A stretch of 64,000 bases of DNA from Fructobacillus tropaeoli (GCF_001047135.2 NZ_DF968085.1:1-64000); one strand, 5' to 3'; positions 53,149 to 61,497 are shown, numbered from the stretch's first letter. Numbers and translations are program-made. Notes: a model not told the origin generated them from the letters alone.

Positions 53149-53658
53149 TTGAAAATTAAACGCGAAAATATGAAAGATTACTATACTTTCACCTCGACTG
53201 CCGAACTAACACTGTTCTTGGGCATCGAGCGTGAAACGCTCTTTCAACGAGCTAAGATGCGCGGGATTGATTTAAACGGCACGTATACCGAAGAAGAATT
53301 AACGGCGTTAAAGCCCGCCAAAGAGTCTGCTCTTGCTGATTTAAACATTGATAGCGAGGCTGAAATCGAAATCTTAAAGATGCGTCTGGAAATGTTGGAA
53401 TCCCAGCTTGGCTATAAGGACCGACAACTCGATGATCGCAAACAGCACATCGATACCTTAAAGTCGACTTTGGAAAAGGCCGAACAGAACCTGGAAAAAA
53501 CGCAAACAACCGTTGACCAGCAACAACATATTCAAATGGCAACCCTGTCACAGTTAGACAAGGTTACCTCTCGTGTTCAACGAATTGAAATGGAAGACGA
53601 GCAAAAAAAGCACTGGTGGTCTCGTAGCAAAAAAGACAAGAACGACCAGAGCAAGTAA
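53149..53658 (+). CDS. DUF536-type coiled-coil protein with N-terminal HTH
   Basis: A 169-residue cytoplasmic protein. Residues 8-50 (TFTSTAELTLFLGIERETLFQRAKMRGIDL) form a small winged-helix/MerR-like unit, residues 75-150 a coiled coil with heptads (EIEILKMRLEMLESQL, LKSTLEKAEQNL), and the tail is basic (WWSRSKKDK). This layout is that of the RepB-associated DUF536 proteins of lactobacillus plasmids; no rep gene is near, so this is a chromosomal relative. Start is TTG, chosen because GGAGG lies eight bases upstream; the ATG seven codons later has none. Confidence 0.75.
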   Translation: MKIKRENMKDYYTFTSTAELTLFLGIERETLFQRAKMRGIDLNGTYTEEELTALKPAKESALADLNIDSEAEIEILKMRLEMLESQLGYKDRQLDDRKQHIDTLKSTLEKAEQNLEKTQTTVDQQQHIQMATLSQLDKVTSRVQRIEMEDEQKKHWWSRSKKDKNDQSK

Positions 53659-53670
53659 AAATCTAAGACC

Positions 53671-53716
53671 TAAAAGGCCAGTCGCCGATATGCTATCGGT
53701 GACTGGCCTTTTTTTG
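53671..53716 (+). terminator. terminator of DUF536 gene
   Basis: AAAAGGCCAGTC and GACTGGCCTTTT arms with inner CCGATA/TATCGG pairing, then T's. Confidence 0.9.
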
Positions 53717-53785
53717 CTTGATTTGTACTTCTTGTATTAAAAAGGATAACTTTTCCACTAACTAAAAATAAAAATTTTTTATTTT

Positions 53786-53989
53786 CTAACGCTTGCTAAA
53801 GATACTAATAATCGTTCTATAAACAATATCGATTAAAATAAAGAACAATAGCAAACCAGACGTATCGAGCAAATAGTTGGTCCAATCATACTGATGTGAA
53901 TAAATAAAATCAACCAAACCGACTATTAAAAACTTATAAGAGACAATGATCAAAAAAATCGATACATATTGTTTCAATTTAGTTTTCAA
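53786..53989 (-). CDS. small two-helix membrane protein
   Basis: A 67-residue protein of unknown function with two hydrophobic segments (about residues 9-29 and 44-62) and Lys at both ends. Start is TTG at 53989 with GGAG six bases upstream; an ATG-started longer frame would overlap the marR gene in another frame and is less likely. It follows marR by 23 bases, so it is probably the second gene of that unit. Confidence 0.55.
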   Translation of the reverse strand: MKTKLKQYVSIFLIIVSYKFLIVGLVDFIYSHQYDWTNYLLDTSGLLLFFILIDIVYRTIISIFSKR

Positions 53990-54012
53990 TGCGTACTCCA
54001 ATTTACTGTATT

Positions 54013-54423
54013 TTATTCCACCCTGTCCAGGTACTTTTGCGCCAGCTTCGTCATTGCCTTTTCCCAATCGCCGTTTGCCTCATCAAAATAGCGGTCCAGG
54101 AGACGTTTTTGTTCCAAGTTGATTTGATCATTAAGGGCAAGGCCTGCTGGGGTTAACTGCAAATATTTGACGCGCTTATCCACCGTCGACCGATGTTCTG
54201 TCACCAGGCCTTTATCCATTAAATCGCGGATGGCAACGTTGGCAGCTTGCTTGGAGATGCCAATGAGGACCAAAATTTTCTTGATGCTGACGTCCTCTAA
54301 GGAAGAAATAATAAAGAGCATCCGGTGTTGGTTCTTGGTTAAATCGTATTGCGAGAGGTCAACCAGTGAAGCAAATTCCTGATAGGCAAAGAAGATTGTT
54401 GGTAATTTTTGATCGATTTCCAA
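54013..54423 (-). CDS. MarR-family transcriptional regulator
   Basis: A 136-residue winged-helix regulator. VSIKKILVLIGISKQAANVAIRDLMDKGLVTEHRSTVDKRVK holds the recognition helix and the wing, flanked by dimerisation helices. Start is TTG with GGAGG seven bases upstream. It is divergent from a 2-keto acid decarboxylase gene and the shared 106-base region has 14-bp inverted operators, one overlapping the decarboxylase -35, so repression of that gene and itself is likely. No cysteine is present, so redox sensing is unlikely. Confidence 0.85.
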   Translation of the reverse strand: MEIDQKLPTIFFAYQEFASLVDLSQYDLTKNQHRMLFIISSLEDVSIKKILVLIGISKQAANVAIRDLMDKGLVTEHRSTVDKRVKYLQLTPAGLALNDQINLEQKRLLDRYFDEANGDWEKAMTKLAQKYLDRVE

Positions 54424-54436
54424 AGGGAATCCTCCT

Positions 54437-54513
54437 TTTTAGGTCAATTAGGTTGACATAATTAAAAACAGGGTCTATAGTTCTTGTTATAGGTAAAGTT
54501 AATTGACCTAAAA
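54437..54513. promoter_or_regulatory. MarR operators and decarboxylase promoter
   Basis: TTTTAGGTCAATTA (54437-54450) and its exact complement TAATTGACCTAAAA (54500-54513) form a widely spaced inverted repeat. Site one continues as GTCAATTAGGTTGAC (54443-54457), itself a dyad, and runs into the -35 TTGACA (54453-54458); the -10 TATAGT (54476-54481) follows after 17 bases. Site two lies past the transcription start. Confidence 0.8.
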
Positions 54514-54529
54514 GAAAGGAAGAACTTTT

Positions 54530-56188
54530 ATGACTGAATATACTATATCAGATTATCTCTTGGATGTAATCAAAACCATGGGTGGCGACGAGATTCTCGG
54601 TGTCCCCGGTGATTACAACCTCCAATTCCTGGACCATATCACCCATCGTAACGATATGAAATGGGTCGGCAATGCCAACGAATTGAATGCCTCTTACATG
54701 GCTGACGGCTATGCTCGCGAAAAAGGTTTTGCGACCTTTGTGACAACCTTCGGTGTTGGTGAATTAAGCGCCATCAACGGTTTGTCCGGAAGTATCGCCG
54801 AACACGTTCCTGTTTTGGAAATTGTTGGTGCCCCAACAAACGGCGTACAACGCGCTGGTAAATTAGTTCACCATACCTTTGGTGATAGCAACTTCGACCG
54901 CTTCATCAAGGCTCACGAAACATTGGGCATCAAGACAACCGTCTTGGATGAAGATCACGCCATTGATCAGATCAATGAAACGTTGACTTACATTGCTAAT
55001 GAAAAGAAGCCTGCTTACCTTGTTTTGCCAAGTGACTTGGTCAACGCTCCCGTTAACCCTGCCCTAAAGGAAGGTATTAGCTCTTTGTTCACCACAACAA
55101 AGCAAGAAGCTCCTGCTTCAATCGCAGCAATCAAGCAGGCCGCAGCCAAGGCTAGCCACCCAGTGATTGTTGTTGGACACGAAATCGATCGCTTTAACTT
55201 GGGCCAAGCTGTTCAAGACTTCTCATTGAAGAACAACATCCCCGTTGTCGATCTTGGCCTTGGTAAGGCAGCCGTTGATGAAAGCTTTGCCAACTTCGTT
55301 GGTACTTACAACGGAACAATTTCTGACGAATCAATTAATCACTTCGTTGCTGATGCAGATGTTGTCTTTGTCTTGGGTGCCAAGTTGACCGACTCTGTTA
55401 CTGGTGGCTTCACGCAGGAATTCGATGACAGCCAAACCATCACGCTCTCCACACGCCGTGGCACAATCTTTGGTCAATCTTTGCCAGCAGACTTTGACTT
55501 TGTTGCCACTATCCAAGGCTTGGCCACAACTGATTTGAACTTGGCCTTGCCTGCTGTAGAAAAGCCAGCAGAACCCGCTGCTCTACAGGCTAGCGACCAA
55601 CCTTTGACTCAGGCCTTCTATGACCGAGCCTTGCAAGACTTCATCACCGGCAACAAGACTTTGATTGCTGAACAAGGAACCTCTTTCTTCGGTTTGGCAA
55701 GTCAAAACTTGGCCAGCGGTGCTAAGTTCTTCGGCCAACCATTGTGGGGATCAATTGGCTACGCCTTCCCAGCAGCTATTGGTGCTCAATTGGCTAACCC
55801 TGACCGCCGTGCCGTCTTGACTACTGGTGAAGGTTCCCTTCAATTGACTATCCAAGACTTTGGTTTGGCCTTGAAGGAACGCTTGAACCCTGTTTTGTTC
55901 ATTATTGAAAACACCGGCTACACGGTTGAACGTGTTATTCACGGTATGAACGAACCTTATAACGATGTACCAAAGTACCGTTATGACTTGATTGCTCCTG
56001 CCTTTGGTGCCAGCGACGACCAATACGACTTCATCGAAGTTTCAACTGAAGAAGAATTGATTGCCGCCATGAAGAAGGCCGACCAAGAAACTGACAAGAT
56101 GGTCATCGTTCAGGCCAACATGGGCATGAAGGACGCTCCTGCTCAGTTGATTGAAACTGGTATCCGTTTCGAAGCTCAAAACCACTAA
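54530..56188 (+). CDS. 2-keto acid decarboxylase (pyruvate/indolepyruvate decarboxylase family)
   Basis: TPP-dependent non-oxidative decarboxylase, 552 residues, cytoplasmic tetramer in relatives. Close in pattern to Lactococcus KivD: GVPGDYNLQFLDHI, NANELNASYMADGYAR with the Glu that activates TPP, the two catalytic His in LVHHTFGD, and the TPP motif TGEGSLQLTIQDFGL...NTGYTVERVIHG (Glu replaces the usual Asp of GDGS). Produces aldehydes from 2-keto acids, possibly pyruvate to acetaldehyde as an electron sink, or branched-chain aldehydes; specificity cannot be read. Single gene under MarR control with a GC-rich terminator. Confidence 0.9.
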   Translation: MTEYTISDYLLDVIKTMGGDEILGVPGDYNLQFLDHITHRNDMKWVGNANELNASYMADGYAREKGFATFVTTFGVGELSAINGLSGSIAEHVPVLEIVGAPTNGVQRAGKLVHHTFGDSNFDRFIKAHETLGIKTTVLDEDHAIDQINETLTYIANEKKPAYLVLPSDLVNAPVNPALKEGISSLFTTTKQEAPASIAAIKQAAAKASHPVIVVGHEIDRFNLGQAVQDFSLKNNIPVVDLGLGKAAVDESFANFVGTYNGTISDESINHFVADADVVFVLGAKLTDSVTGGFTQEFDDSQTITLSTRRGTIFGQSLPADFDFVATIQGLATTDLNLALPAVEKPAEPAALQASDQPLTQAFYDRALQDFITGNKTLIAEQGTSFFGLASQNLASGAKFFGQPLWGSIGYAFPAAIGAQLANPDRRAVLTTGEGSLQLTIQDFGLALKERLNPVLFIIENTGYTVERVIHGMNEPYNDVPKYRYDLIAPAFGASDDQYDFIEVSTEEELIAAMKKADQETDKMVIVQANMGMKDAPAQLIETGIRFEAQNH

Positions 56189-56240
56189 GATTCATTATCC
56201 TCACCAATTTACTTTTCTGCTTATTGCTTATATAAAATCA

Positions 56241-56276
56241 GCACCCCCTTCGCTTCGGCAAAGGGGGTGCTTTTTT
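56241..56276 (+). terminator. terminator of the decarboxylase gene
   Basis: GCACCCCCTT and AAGGGGGTGC arms, six T's after. Preceded by AAAATCAG. Confidence 0.92.
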
Positions 56277-56340
56277 AGTTATTAAAACTTGATGCCACTT
56301 TTAAAATCAATCGCCACCACTTAAGCCACAATTGTGGGCG

Positions 56341-56432
56341 CAAAAAAGCCGTTCAGCAGATTTTTTGGCTCACAACTACGAAACTTATTGGTTCAAATTT
56401 CGGCATTGCTCGTTTTATCCTGCCAAACGGCT
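56341..56432 (-). terminator. long-loop 3' hairpin of lepB
   Basis: On the minus strand AGCCGTT-TG-GCAG (56420-56432) pairs with CTGC-TG-AACGGCT (56347-56359) across a 60-nt loop and is followed by TTTTTTG. It could terminate, but the loop is large enough to hold a separate RNA element. Confidence 0.55.
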
Positions 56433-56440
56433 GATTATTT

Positions 56441-57070
56441 TTAATTAGTAGCAAAGAAGTGATTACGTTCTTTTTCAACGTTCTTCTTGACGGTGTCACT
56501 ATACCAGAAGGGCACAATTACACGACCCACGACGTGTTCCTTGGAAACGAAACCAAAGTAACGACTATCGTTTGAAACAGAACGGTGATCACCAAGCACG
56601 AAGTAAGCATCCTTGGGAACAACCGTCTTTCCCTGGTCTGATTTCTTCCACATACCCGTTGAAGAAAGCGTACCAAGCGACCAAGTCGAACCGAAGCTAG
56701 CTTCCGTTCCGGTCTGCTGTTCGTCTGATGAAATAAAGGACTCGTTGACCTTCTTATTGTTGACGTACAGGTCACCATTACGGTATTCAACCGTGTCACC
56801 AGGCAAACCAATCACACGCTTAACGTAGTCCTTGTTGCCGGCCTGGATTCGCGGATCTTCCTTCCGGGCATCAAAAACAATGACATCCCCGCGCTTGGCT
56901 TCATGGGTCTTAGTCACCAAAACCTTTTGCTCATCTAACAAGTTTGGCGCCATCGAATCACCATTGATGGTCACGACGTTCACCAAAAAAGTGGTTATGA
57001 CCAAATAAACTGCAATACCAAAAGCAATTGGAGCAATCCAATTCCAAAGAAAGCTCAAAAATTTTTTCAT
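56441..57070 (-). CDS. lepB: type I signal peptidase
   Basis: Removes signal peptides from secreted proteins at the outer membrane face. The 209-residue protein has one N-terminal transmembrane helix (WIAPIAFGIAVYLVITTFLV), catalytic Ser in TINGDSMAPNL, catalytic Lys in KDYVKRVIGLPGD, and the box-E-like LGDHRSVSNDSRYFG. The ATG at 57070 has AAGGA seven bases upstream; the ATG two codons before overlaps that site. It is 48 bases after a hypothetical gene and probably the third gene of rbsK-hyp-lepB. Confidence 0.95.
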   Translation of the reverse strand: MKKFLSFLWNWIAPIAFGIAVYLVITTFLVNVVTINGDSMAPNLLDEQKVLVTKTHEAKRGDVIVFDARKEDPRIQAGNKDYVKRVIGLPGDTVEYRNGDLYVNNKKVNESFISSDEQQTGTEASFGSTWSLGTLSSTGMWKKSDQGKTVVPKDAYFVLGDHRSVSNDSRYFGFVSKEHVVGRVIVPFWYSDTVKKNVEKERNHFFATN

Positions 57071-57118
57071 ATTCATTTCCTTAATTGATTTTACTATTAT
57101 GTAGTCCTGAACAAAAAA

Positions 57119-57433
57119 TCAGGAGCGCACCGTATTAATCGTTATATGATAGATTTTATCACTTGTTCGCCCGTTTGTATCAAAATGATAGATACCGTGC
57201 GCCAAATGCAGGTCTTTTAAGTCCGAATCCATGTATAAATCAGGAACGATATCCGTCGGGTTAGGGCCAGGAAATGCCTTCTGCCAGTCAATAATCAGGT
57301 TGTTCTCAAAGGAAAAGGCCAGGACCCGGTAATCCAACACGGGTGGTTGAGTGGCTTCAGCCCCAGAGTCAACCTCTTCCTGGACCGAGACCCAGTAATC
57401 CTTTCTCGTTAGGTTCATCTCAGCAATTTTCAA
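57119..57433 (-). CDS. hypothetical protein between rbsK and lepB
   Basis: A 104-residue soluble acidic protein I do not recognise. It has a mostly beta pattern (DYWVSVQEEV, DYRVLAFSFENNLIIDW, KIYHITINTV) and no membrane segment or cysteine. Start is TTG with GGAGG nine bases upstream; the first ATG, five codons later, is too far. Gaps of 44 and 48 bases to rbsK and lepB on the same strand point to co-transcription. Confidence 0.65.
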   Translation of the reverse strand: MKIAEMNLTRKDYWVSVQEEVDSGAEATQPPVLDYRVLAFSFENNLIIDWQKAFPGPNPTDIVPDLYMDSDLKDLHLAHGIYHFDTNGRTSDKIYHITINTVRS

Positions 57434-57477
57434 CGCTAAGAGCCTCCTTCCTTACTTCTTTCGCCTTGTTTTACATT

Positions 57478-58413
57478 TTACTTAGTCTTTGGTAATTGCG
57501 CCAAAATCGCATCCTCAAATGGGATGGATGGCATGGCTCCCGGCTGGGCAACCGTCAAAGAAGCCGCCGCCACGCCGTACTTGATGGCGCCTTCGATATT
57601 GGCAAAGGATGGCACCAAGCGTGACAAGAGGGCTCCAATAAAGGTGTCACCGGCTGCCGTGGTATCGATAGCGGTGGTCTTAATGGCGTTGACCATGACT
57701 TCCTTGCCGTCGGCTGATTTGTAAAAGGCACCCTTATCACCCAGGGTAATCAACACGTGCTTAACGCCCGCCTTGAAGAAGAAATCAGCATTTTGAATCA
57801 AAGACTCGCGGTCCGTGACCGGAATATTGGTCAGCAATTCCGCCTCATGCTCGTTGGGAATTACCAAATCACTTTCCGCCAACAATTCCTTGGGGAAATT
57901 TTCTTGGTCGGGCACCGGTGCTGGGTTCAAAACCGTTACAGCCCCGGCTGTGTGCGCATCCTTAAAGGCTGAGAGCACCGTTTCCAATGGAATTTCCAAC
58001 TGGGCCAAGCAAAAGGCTGCATCCTCAAAGGCGGCCCGTTGGTCCCAAACATCCTTAGCTAAGAGCTGACCGTTGGCTCCCTCATAAACATAAATAATAT
58101 TATCACCAGTGGCCTTAGAAACCGTGATATAGGCCTGGCCTGTCTCGGCATCCTGGGATTCCAAAACATAGTCAAGGTTCAAACCATCCTCTTGGACCCG
58201 GCTTGCTAAATCAAAGCCGGCACCAACCTTGGTAATAAAGTTGGCTTTACCACCAGCGCGGGCAACTGCCACCGCCTGGTTAAGTCCCTTGCCACCCATG
58301 ACTTCTTCTTGGTGCTGGGGCGTTGAGAGCGTTTCTCCACTATTGGCTAGCCGGGGCACCCGGGTAACCTTATCCAAATTAGTTGAACCGATAATTGTTG
58401 TCTTCTTGACCAT
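57478..58413 (-). CDS. rbsK: ribokinase (PfkB family)
   Basis: Phosphorylates ribose to ribose-5-phosphate. The 311-residue protein has GSTNLDKVTRVPRL at the start, the first PfkB signature GGKGLNQAVAVARAGG, NPAPVPDQ, EHEAELLT and the second signature DTTAAGDTFIGALLSRL with the catalytic Asp. AAAGGA precedes the ATG. No ribose transporter is next to it; with the nucleoside hydrolase and rpiA in the window it fits salvage of ribose from nucleosides. A -10 box TAAAAT lies about 50 bases upstream. Confidence 0.92.
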   Translation of the reverse strand: MVKKTTIIGSTNLDKVTRVPRLANSGETLSTPQHQEEVMGGKGLNQAVAVARAGGKANFITKVGAGFDLASRVQEDGLNLDYVLESQDAETGQAYITVSKATGDNIIYVYEGANGQLLAKDVWDQRAAFEDAAFCLAQLEIPLETVLSAFKDAHTAGAVTVLNPAPVPDQENFPKELLAESDLVIPNEHEAELLTNIPVTDRESLIQNADFFFKAGVKHVLITLGDKGAFYKSADGKEVMVNAIKTTAIDTTAAGDTFIGALLSRLVPSFANIEGAIKYGVAAASLTVAQPGAMPSIPFEDAILAQLPKTK

Positions 58414-58527
58414 GACGAAATCCTTTCGCAGCCGTCAGTTACTTCACTTTCCTTCTACTATTTTACAAGAAAAGAACCCGTTTTTCTGCCTGCATTGCAG
58501 ACTTTTCCCGATAAAAGGGTACGCCCA

Positions 58528-59043
58528 TTAAGTCGTCTTTTGTTGCCCTTGATAAATCAGCTTTGTAAATCGTTCTGATTTTGGATCATAGTGGGCCTGA
58601 TAAGCATCGACAATCGTACTCTTCGTACTTTCACCGGACTTCGTCACGGTACTTTTGACCTCAATCGTCATATCGCCGGCCGTATTTCCCTTCTGAAAGG
58701 CCTGCGAGCCCTCGTAAGTTGACTGGAGCTTGGTTGAATTAATCTGGCTTTGACTGTCGTCGTCCGGCATCACCTTATTAATCACTTTGGCATTCGTCAC
58801 ATCATTTTTAATAATATTTTGCTTGTTATTCGCGTATTCCTCATCGTTGGACCACTGGTAAAGATTTTTCATCAAGTCATCCGCATTTGTTCCGGCCGTT
58901 TTTGCCTGGCTTTGGCTCAGTTTGACGCTTGGTTGCTTGTCTTGGCTGTTACCAAAGACATGGGGCAAGACTGCCAAGGCGATAATCTCAACCACCGCTA
59001 GGATAGCTAAGATTAGGTAAATTATTTTTGCTTTTTTACTCAC
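58528..59043 (-). CDS. hypothetical membrane-anchored extracytoplasmic protein
   Basis: A 171-residue protein with one N-terminal helix (IIYLILAILAVVEIIALAVL, residues 7-26) and a hydrophilic Ser/Gln/Asn/Lys-rich extracellular part with no cysteine. No family recognised. Start is GTG with GGAG six bases upstream. Divergent from rpiA and 114 bases upstream of rbsK, which seems to have its own promoter. Confidence 0.65.
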   Translation of the reverse strand: MSKKAKIIYLILAILAVVEIIALAVLPHVFGNSQDKQPSVKLSQSQAKTAGTNADDLMKNLYQWSNDEEYANNKQNIIKNDVTNAKVINKVMPDDDSQSQINSTKLQSTYEGSQAFQKGNTAGDMTIEVKSTVTKSGESTKSTIVDAYQAHYDPKSERFTKLIYQGQQKTT

Positions 59044-59232
59044 TGATTGCTCCTCAAATTAGCCAAAATCAACTTGGCTAACCTTTATCTAGATTCTTCT
59101 ACCATACTAACATGGTGGCCTAAGCAAGGCCATGGCCGCTCCAAAAACCACCAAGTACTGCACCCCGCTGATTTTTCAAGCAAAAAGGGCAAAATGCGTG
59201 AAAGTAACAATTGGTTTAAGGGCCATTTCTGC

Positions 59233-59238
59233 TATAAT
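59233..59238 (+). promoter_or_regulatory. -10 box of rpiA
   Basis: TATAAT with TTGGTT about 16 bases upstream; 42 bases before the GTG start. Confidence 0.55.
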
Positions 59239-59280
59239 AAAAGTAATGACTATTCCTTGCCGGTTGTTGGAGGATCGAAC

Positions 59281-59967
59281 GTGAATGATGACAAAGTAAA
59301 AGCGGCCCAAATGGCCGTCGAGTTGATTCCCAACCAGGCGATTGTTGGCCTGGGATCGGGATCAACGGCCTCAATCTTTATTGATTTATTGGCCAAAAAA
59401 GCCCATGAAGAACAAATGGACATTACCTGCGTAGCCACATCCGTCCAAACTTCTCAACTCGCCCTTGGTTTCGGTTTAAAGGTTGTTGATATCGATGCCG
59501 TAGACCGCATCGATGTGACCGTTGATGGGGCTGATGAAGTCGATGGCAACTTGAACGGAATTAAGGGTGGTGGTGCCGCTCTTCTTTTCGAGAAGATTGT
59601 GGCCACGAACTCAACCAAGAATATCTGGGTCGTGGACTCTTCCAAGCAGCACCAACGCTTGGGATCTTACCGCCTTCCTGTGGAAGTGGTGAAGTTCGGT
59701 GTCCACCATGTATTTAACTACCTTAAAACCCGTGATTTAAAGCCCGTTTATCGGCAACAAGAGGATGGTAATTACCTGACGACTGATTCTGGTAATTACA
59801 TCATCGACGTTGATATCACTGGTCAAGAGGATTTGCCCCAGTTGGCCCGGGACCTTAAGGCCTTGACCGGTGTCGTGGAACACGGTCTTTTTATCGATAT
59901 TTGTGATGTCTTGTTGGTTGGTAATACTGGCCAATCCATTTACAAAGATCAATTAACTCACTCATAA
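59281..59967 (+). CDS. rpiA: ribose-5-phosphate isomerase A
   Basis: Interconverts ribose-5-phosphate and ribulose-5-phosphate. The 228-residue protein has VGLGSGSTASIFI, VATSVQTSQLALGFG, the active-site DVTVDGADEVDGNLNGIKGGGAAL with Asp/Glu/Lys, and the end VEHGLFIDICDVLLVG. I chose GTG at 59281, which has GGAGG seven bases upstream and gives the family length; the longer open frame upstream is not conserved. With ribokinase and xfp it connects ribose to xylulose-5-phosphate. Own promoter and terminator. Confidence 0.94.
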   Translation: MNDDKVKAAQMAVELIPNQAIVGLGSGSTASIFIDLLAKKAHEEQMDITCVATSVQTSQLALGFGLKVVDIDAVDRIDVTVDGADEVDGNLNGIKGGGAALLFEKIVATNSTKNIWVVDSSKQHQRLGSYRLPVEVVKFGVHHVFNYLKTRDLKPVYRQQEDGNYLTTDSGNYIIDVDITGQEDLPQLARDLKALTGVVEHGLFIDICDVLLVGNTGQSIYKDQLTHS

Positions 59968-59977
59968 TTTCAAACAG

Positions 59978-60007
59978 AAAGTCCGGCAGATTTGTCGGAC
60001 TTTTTTT
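59978..60007 (+). terminator. terminator of rpiA
   Basis: AAAGTCCG and CGGACTTT arms followed by T's. Confidence 0.88.
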
Positions 60008-60024
60008 GTCGCTTTTTCGGTGTG

Positions 60025-60070
60025 AAATCAGCTTCTAAAACCGCTTCAAACCGCCTTGAAATGCTGATTT
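60025..60070. other. hairpin before thrE
   Basis: AAATCAGC (60025-60032) and GCTGATTT (60063-60070) enclose a 30-base region with a TTCAA/TTGAA inner dyad. It lies upstream of the likely thrE promoter and could be an operator or a second rpiA terminator. Confidence 0.35.
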
Positions 60071-60135
60071 AAAAGGCCTATCATATAACTTATATTGACT
60101 CTGTTTTAAAAAGTTCATGAGAAGGATAAAGAACC

Positions 60136-61497
60136 ATGACGACTCCCACCACACAAGCTGCCATCGAAGACACCGTCCACCCCGAACGCCTCCACCACCA
60201 CATGGCGATTCGCTGGGAAAAGGTGATTGAAAATGATCAAGTGCCCGCCCGTCAGGCATCCCTGCGGGTACGGGCCTCAATTGTTGGCCGGGTCGGCCTT
60301 TTACTTCTTTCTTCTGGAACAGGTGCCTGGCGGGTTCGCGATGCCATGAACATCGTGGCCAGAGCGCTCCAAATGACTTGCTCCGCCGACATTGGTTTTA
60401 CCTCCCTCACAGTCACCTGCTTTGACGGGGTGGAATCGTTTACCGAAAGCCTCTCGCTTGCCAGCTCGGGGGTTAATACCGACAAGTTGACTCAGCTCCA
60501 GGACTTTGTCCAACGCTTTGCCAGTGACTATGCTGACCAAAAGCCGGCCCTTATCCACCAGCAACTTGATGCAATTAAAAAAGAACCCGGCAACTACCAG
60601 CCTTACCAATCTGGTTTAGCAGCCGGACTGGCCTGTGCCGGCTTTATTTTTCTGCTCGGTGGTGGTTTGATTGAGATGATCTGCTGCTTTGTTGGCGCCG
60701 GCTTAGGACAGTTCACCCGTAAGCTTTTGGGAAAACGTCACTGGACCTCCGTCGCTACCACGACACTGGGTGTGGCCGTTGCTTGCCTGGCTTATTTCCT
60801 GTCCTTGCAATTTTTAGGTCTCTTTTTGCCCAATACCTCAGCCCATGAAGCCGGTTATATTGGCGCCATGCTCTTTGTCATCCCCGGCTTCCCCTATATC
60901 ACCAGTATCCTCGATATCACGAAAAACGATATGCGGTCTGGGTTGGAGCGCTTAACCTTTGCCCTCACGACGATTATCACGGCAACCTTTATTGGTTGGC
61001 TCCTAGCCCTCGGCTTTGGCTTCAAACCACAAAACTTCTTGCCACAGGGACTGTCTCTTTACCCATTGATTGCGTTGCGCCTGTTGGCCTCAATTGCTGG
61101 TGTTTACGGATTCTCGATGATGTTTAATTCCAAGCAGAAGATGGCTATCACCGCTGGCCTGATTGGCGCCGTTGCCAACACCACCCGATTAGAGTTAGTG
61201 GAACTCGTCCACTGTCCACCAGCAGCGGCTGCCTTTATTGGCGCCTTGCTAGCTGGCCTATTGGCCTCCGTGGTAAATCAGAAATTGCGGTACCCTCGGA
61301 TTACCCTGACCGTACCATCCATCGTAATTATGGTCCCAGGGCTCTACATCTACCGCGGCGTTTATAACCTCGGACTCAACAACGTGGGGACAGGTGCTGA
61401 ATGGTTGACCAAGGCCCTCCTAATCATGCTCTTTCTGCCTTTCGGCCTTTTCGTAGCCCGGTTTATCCTGGATAAGAGATGGCGGATGGTGGATTAA
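60136..61497 (+). CDS. threonine/serine exporter, ThrE family (fused two-domain form)
   Basis: Membrane exporter for threonine and serine, 453 residues. The N-terminal soluble part (residues 1-150) contains RVGLLLLSSGTGAWRVRDAM, the hydrolase-like ThrE region. About ten hydrophobic segments follow from residue 155: the first five belong to the DUF1212/ThrE part (PGFPYITSILDITKNDMRSGLERL) and the last five to the ThrE_2 part (AGLIGAVANTTRLELVEL, PAAAAFIGALLAGLLASVV, TVPSIVIMVPGLYIYRGVY). In many bacteria these two parts are separate genes. AAGGA is nine bases before the ATG. Single gene. Confidence 0.9.
   Translation: MTTPTTQAAIEDTVHPERLHHHMAIRWEKVIENDQVPARQASLRVRASIVGRVGLLLLSSGTGAWRVRDAMNIVARALQMTCSADIGFTSLTVTCFDGVESFTESLSLASSGVNTDKLTQLQDFVQRFASDYADQKPALIHQQLDAIKKEPGNYQPYQSGLAAGLACAGFIFLLGGGLIEMICCFVGAGLGQFTRKLLGKRHWTSVATTTLGVAVACLAYFLSLQFLGLFLPNTSAHEAGYIGAMLFVIPGFPYITSILDITKNDMRSGLERLTFALTTIITATFIGWLLALGFGFKPQNFLPQGLSLYPLIALRLLASIAGVYGFSMMFNSKQKMAITAGLIGAVANTTRLELVELVHCPPAAAAFIGALLAGLLASVVNQKLRYPRITLTVPSIVIMVPGLYIYRGVYNLGLNNVGTGAEWLTKALLIMLFLPFGLFVARFILDKRWRMVD

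Noticed and set aside
59047-59280. 78-codon N-terminal extension of rpiA
   Set aside because: Family length and the GGAGG-GTG pair put the start at 59281, and the -10 box lies inside the extension.
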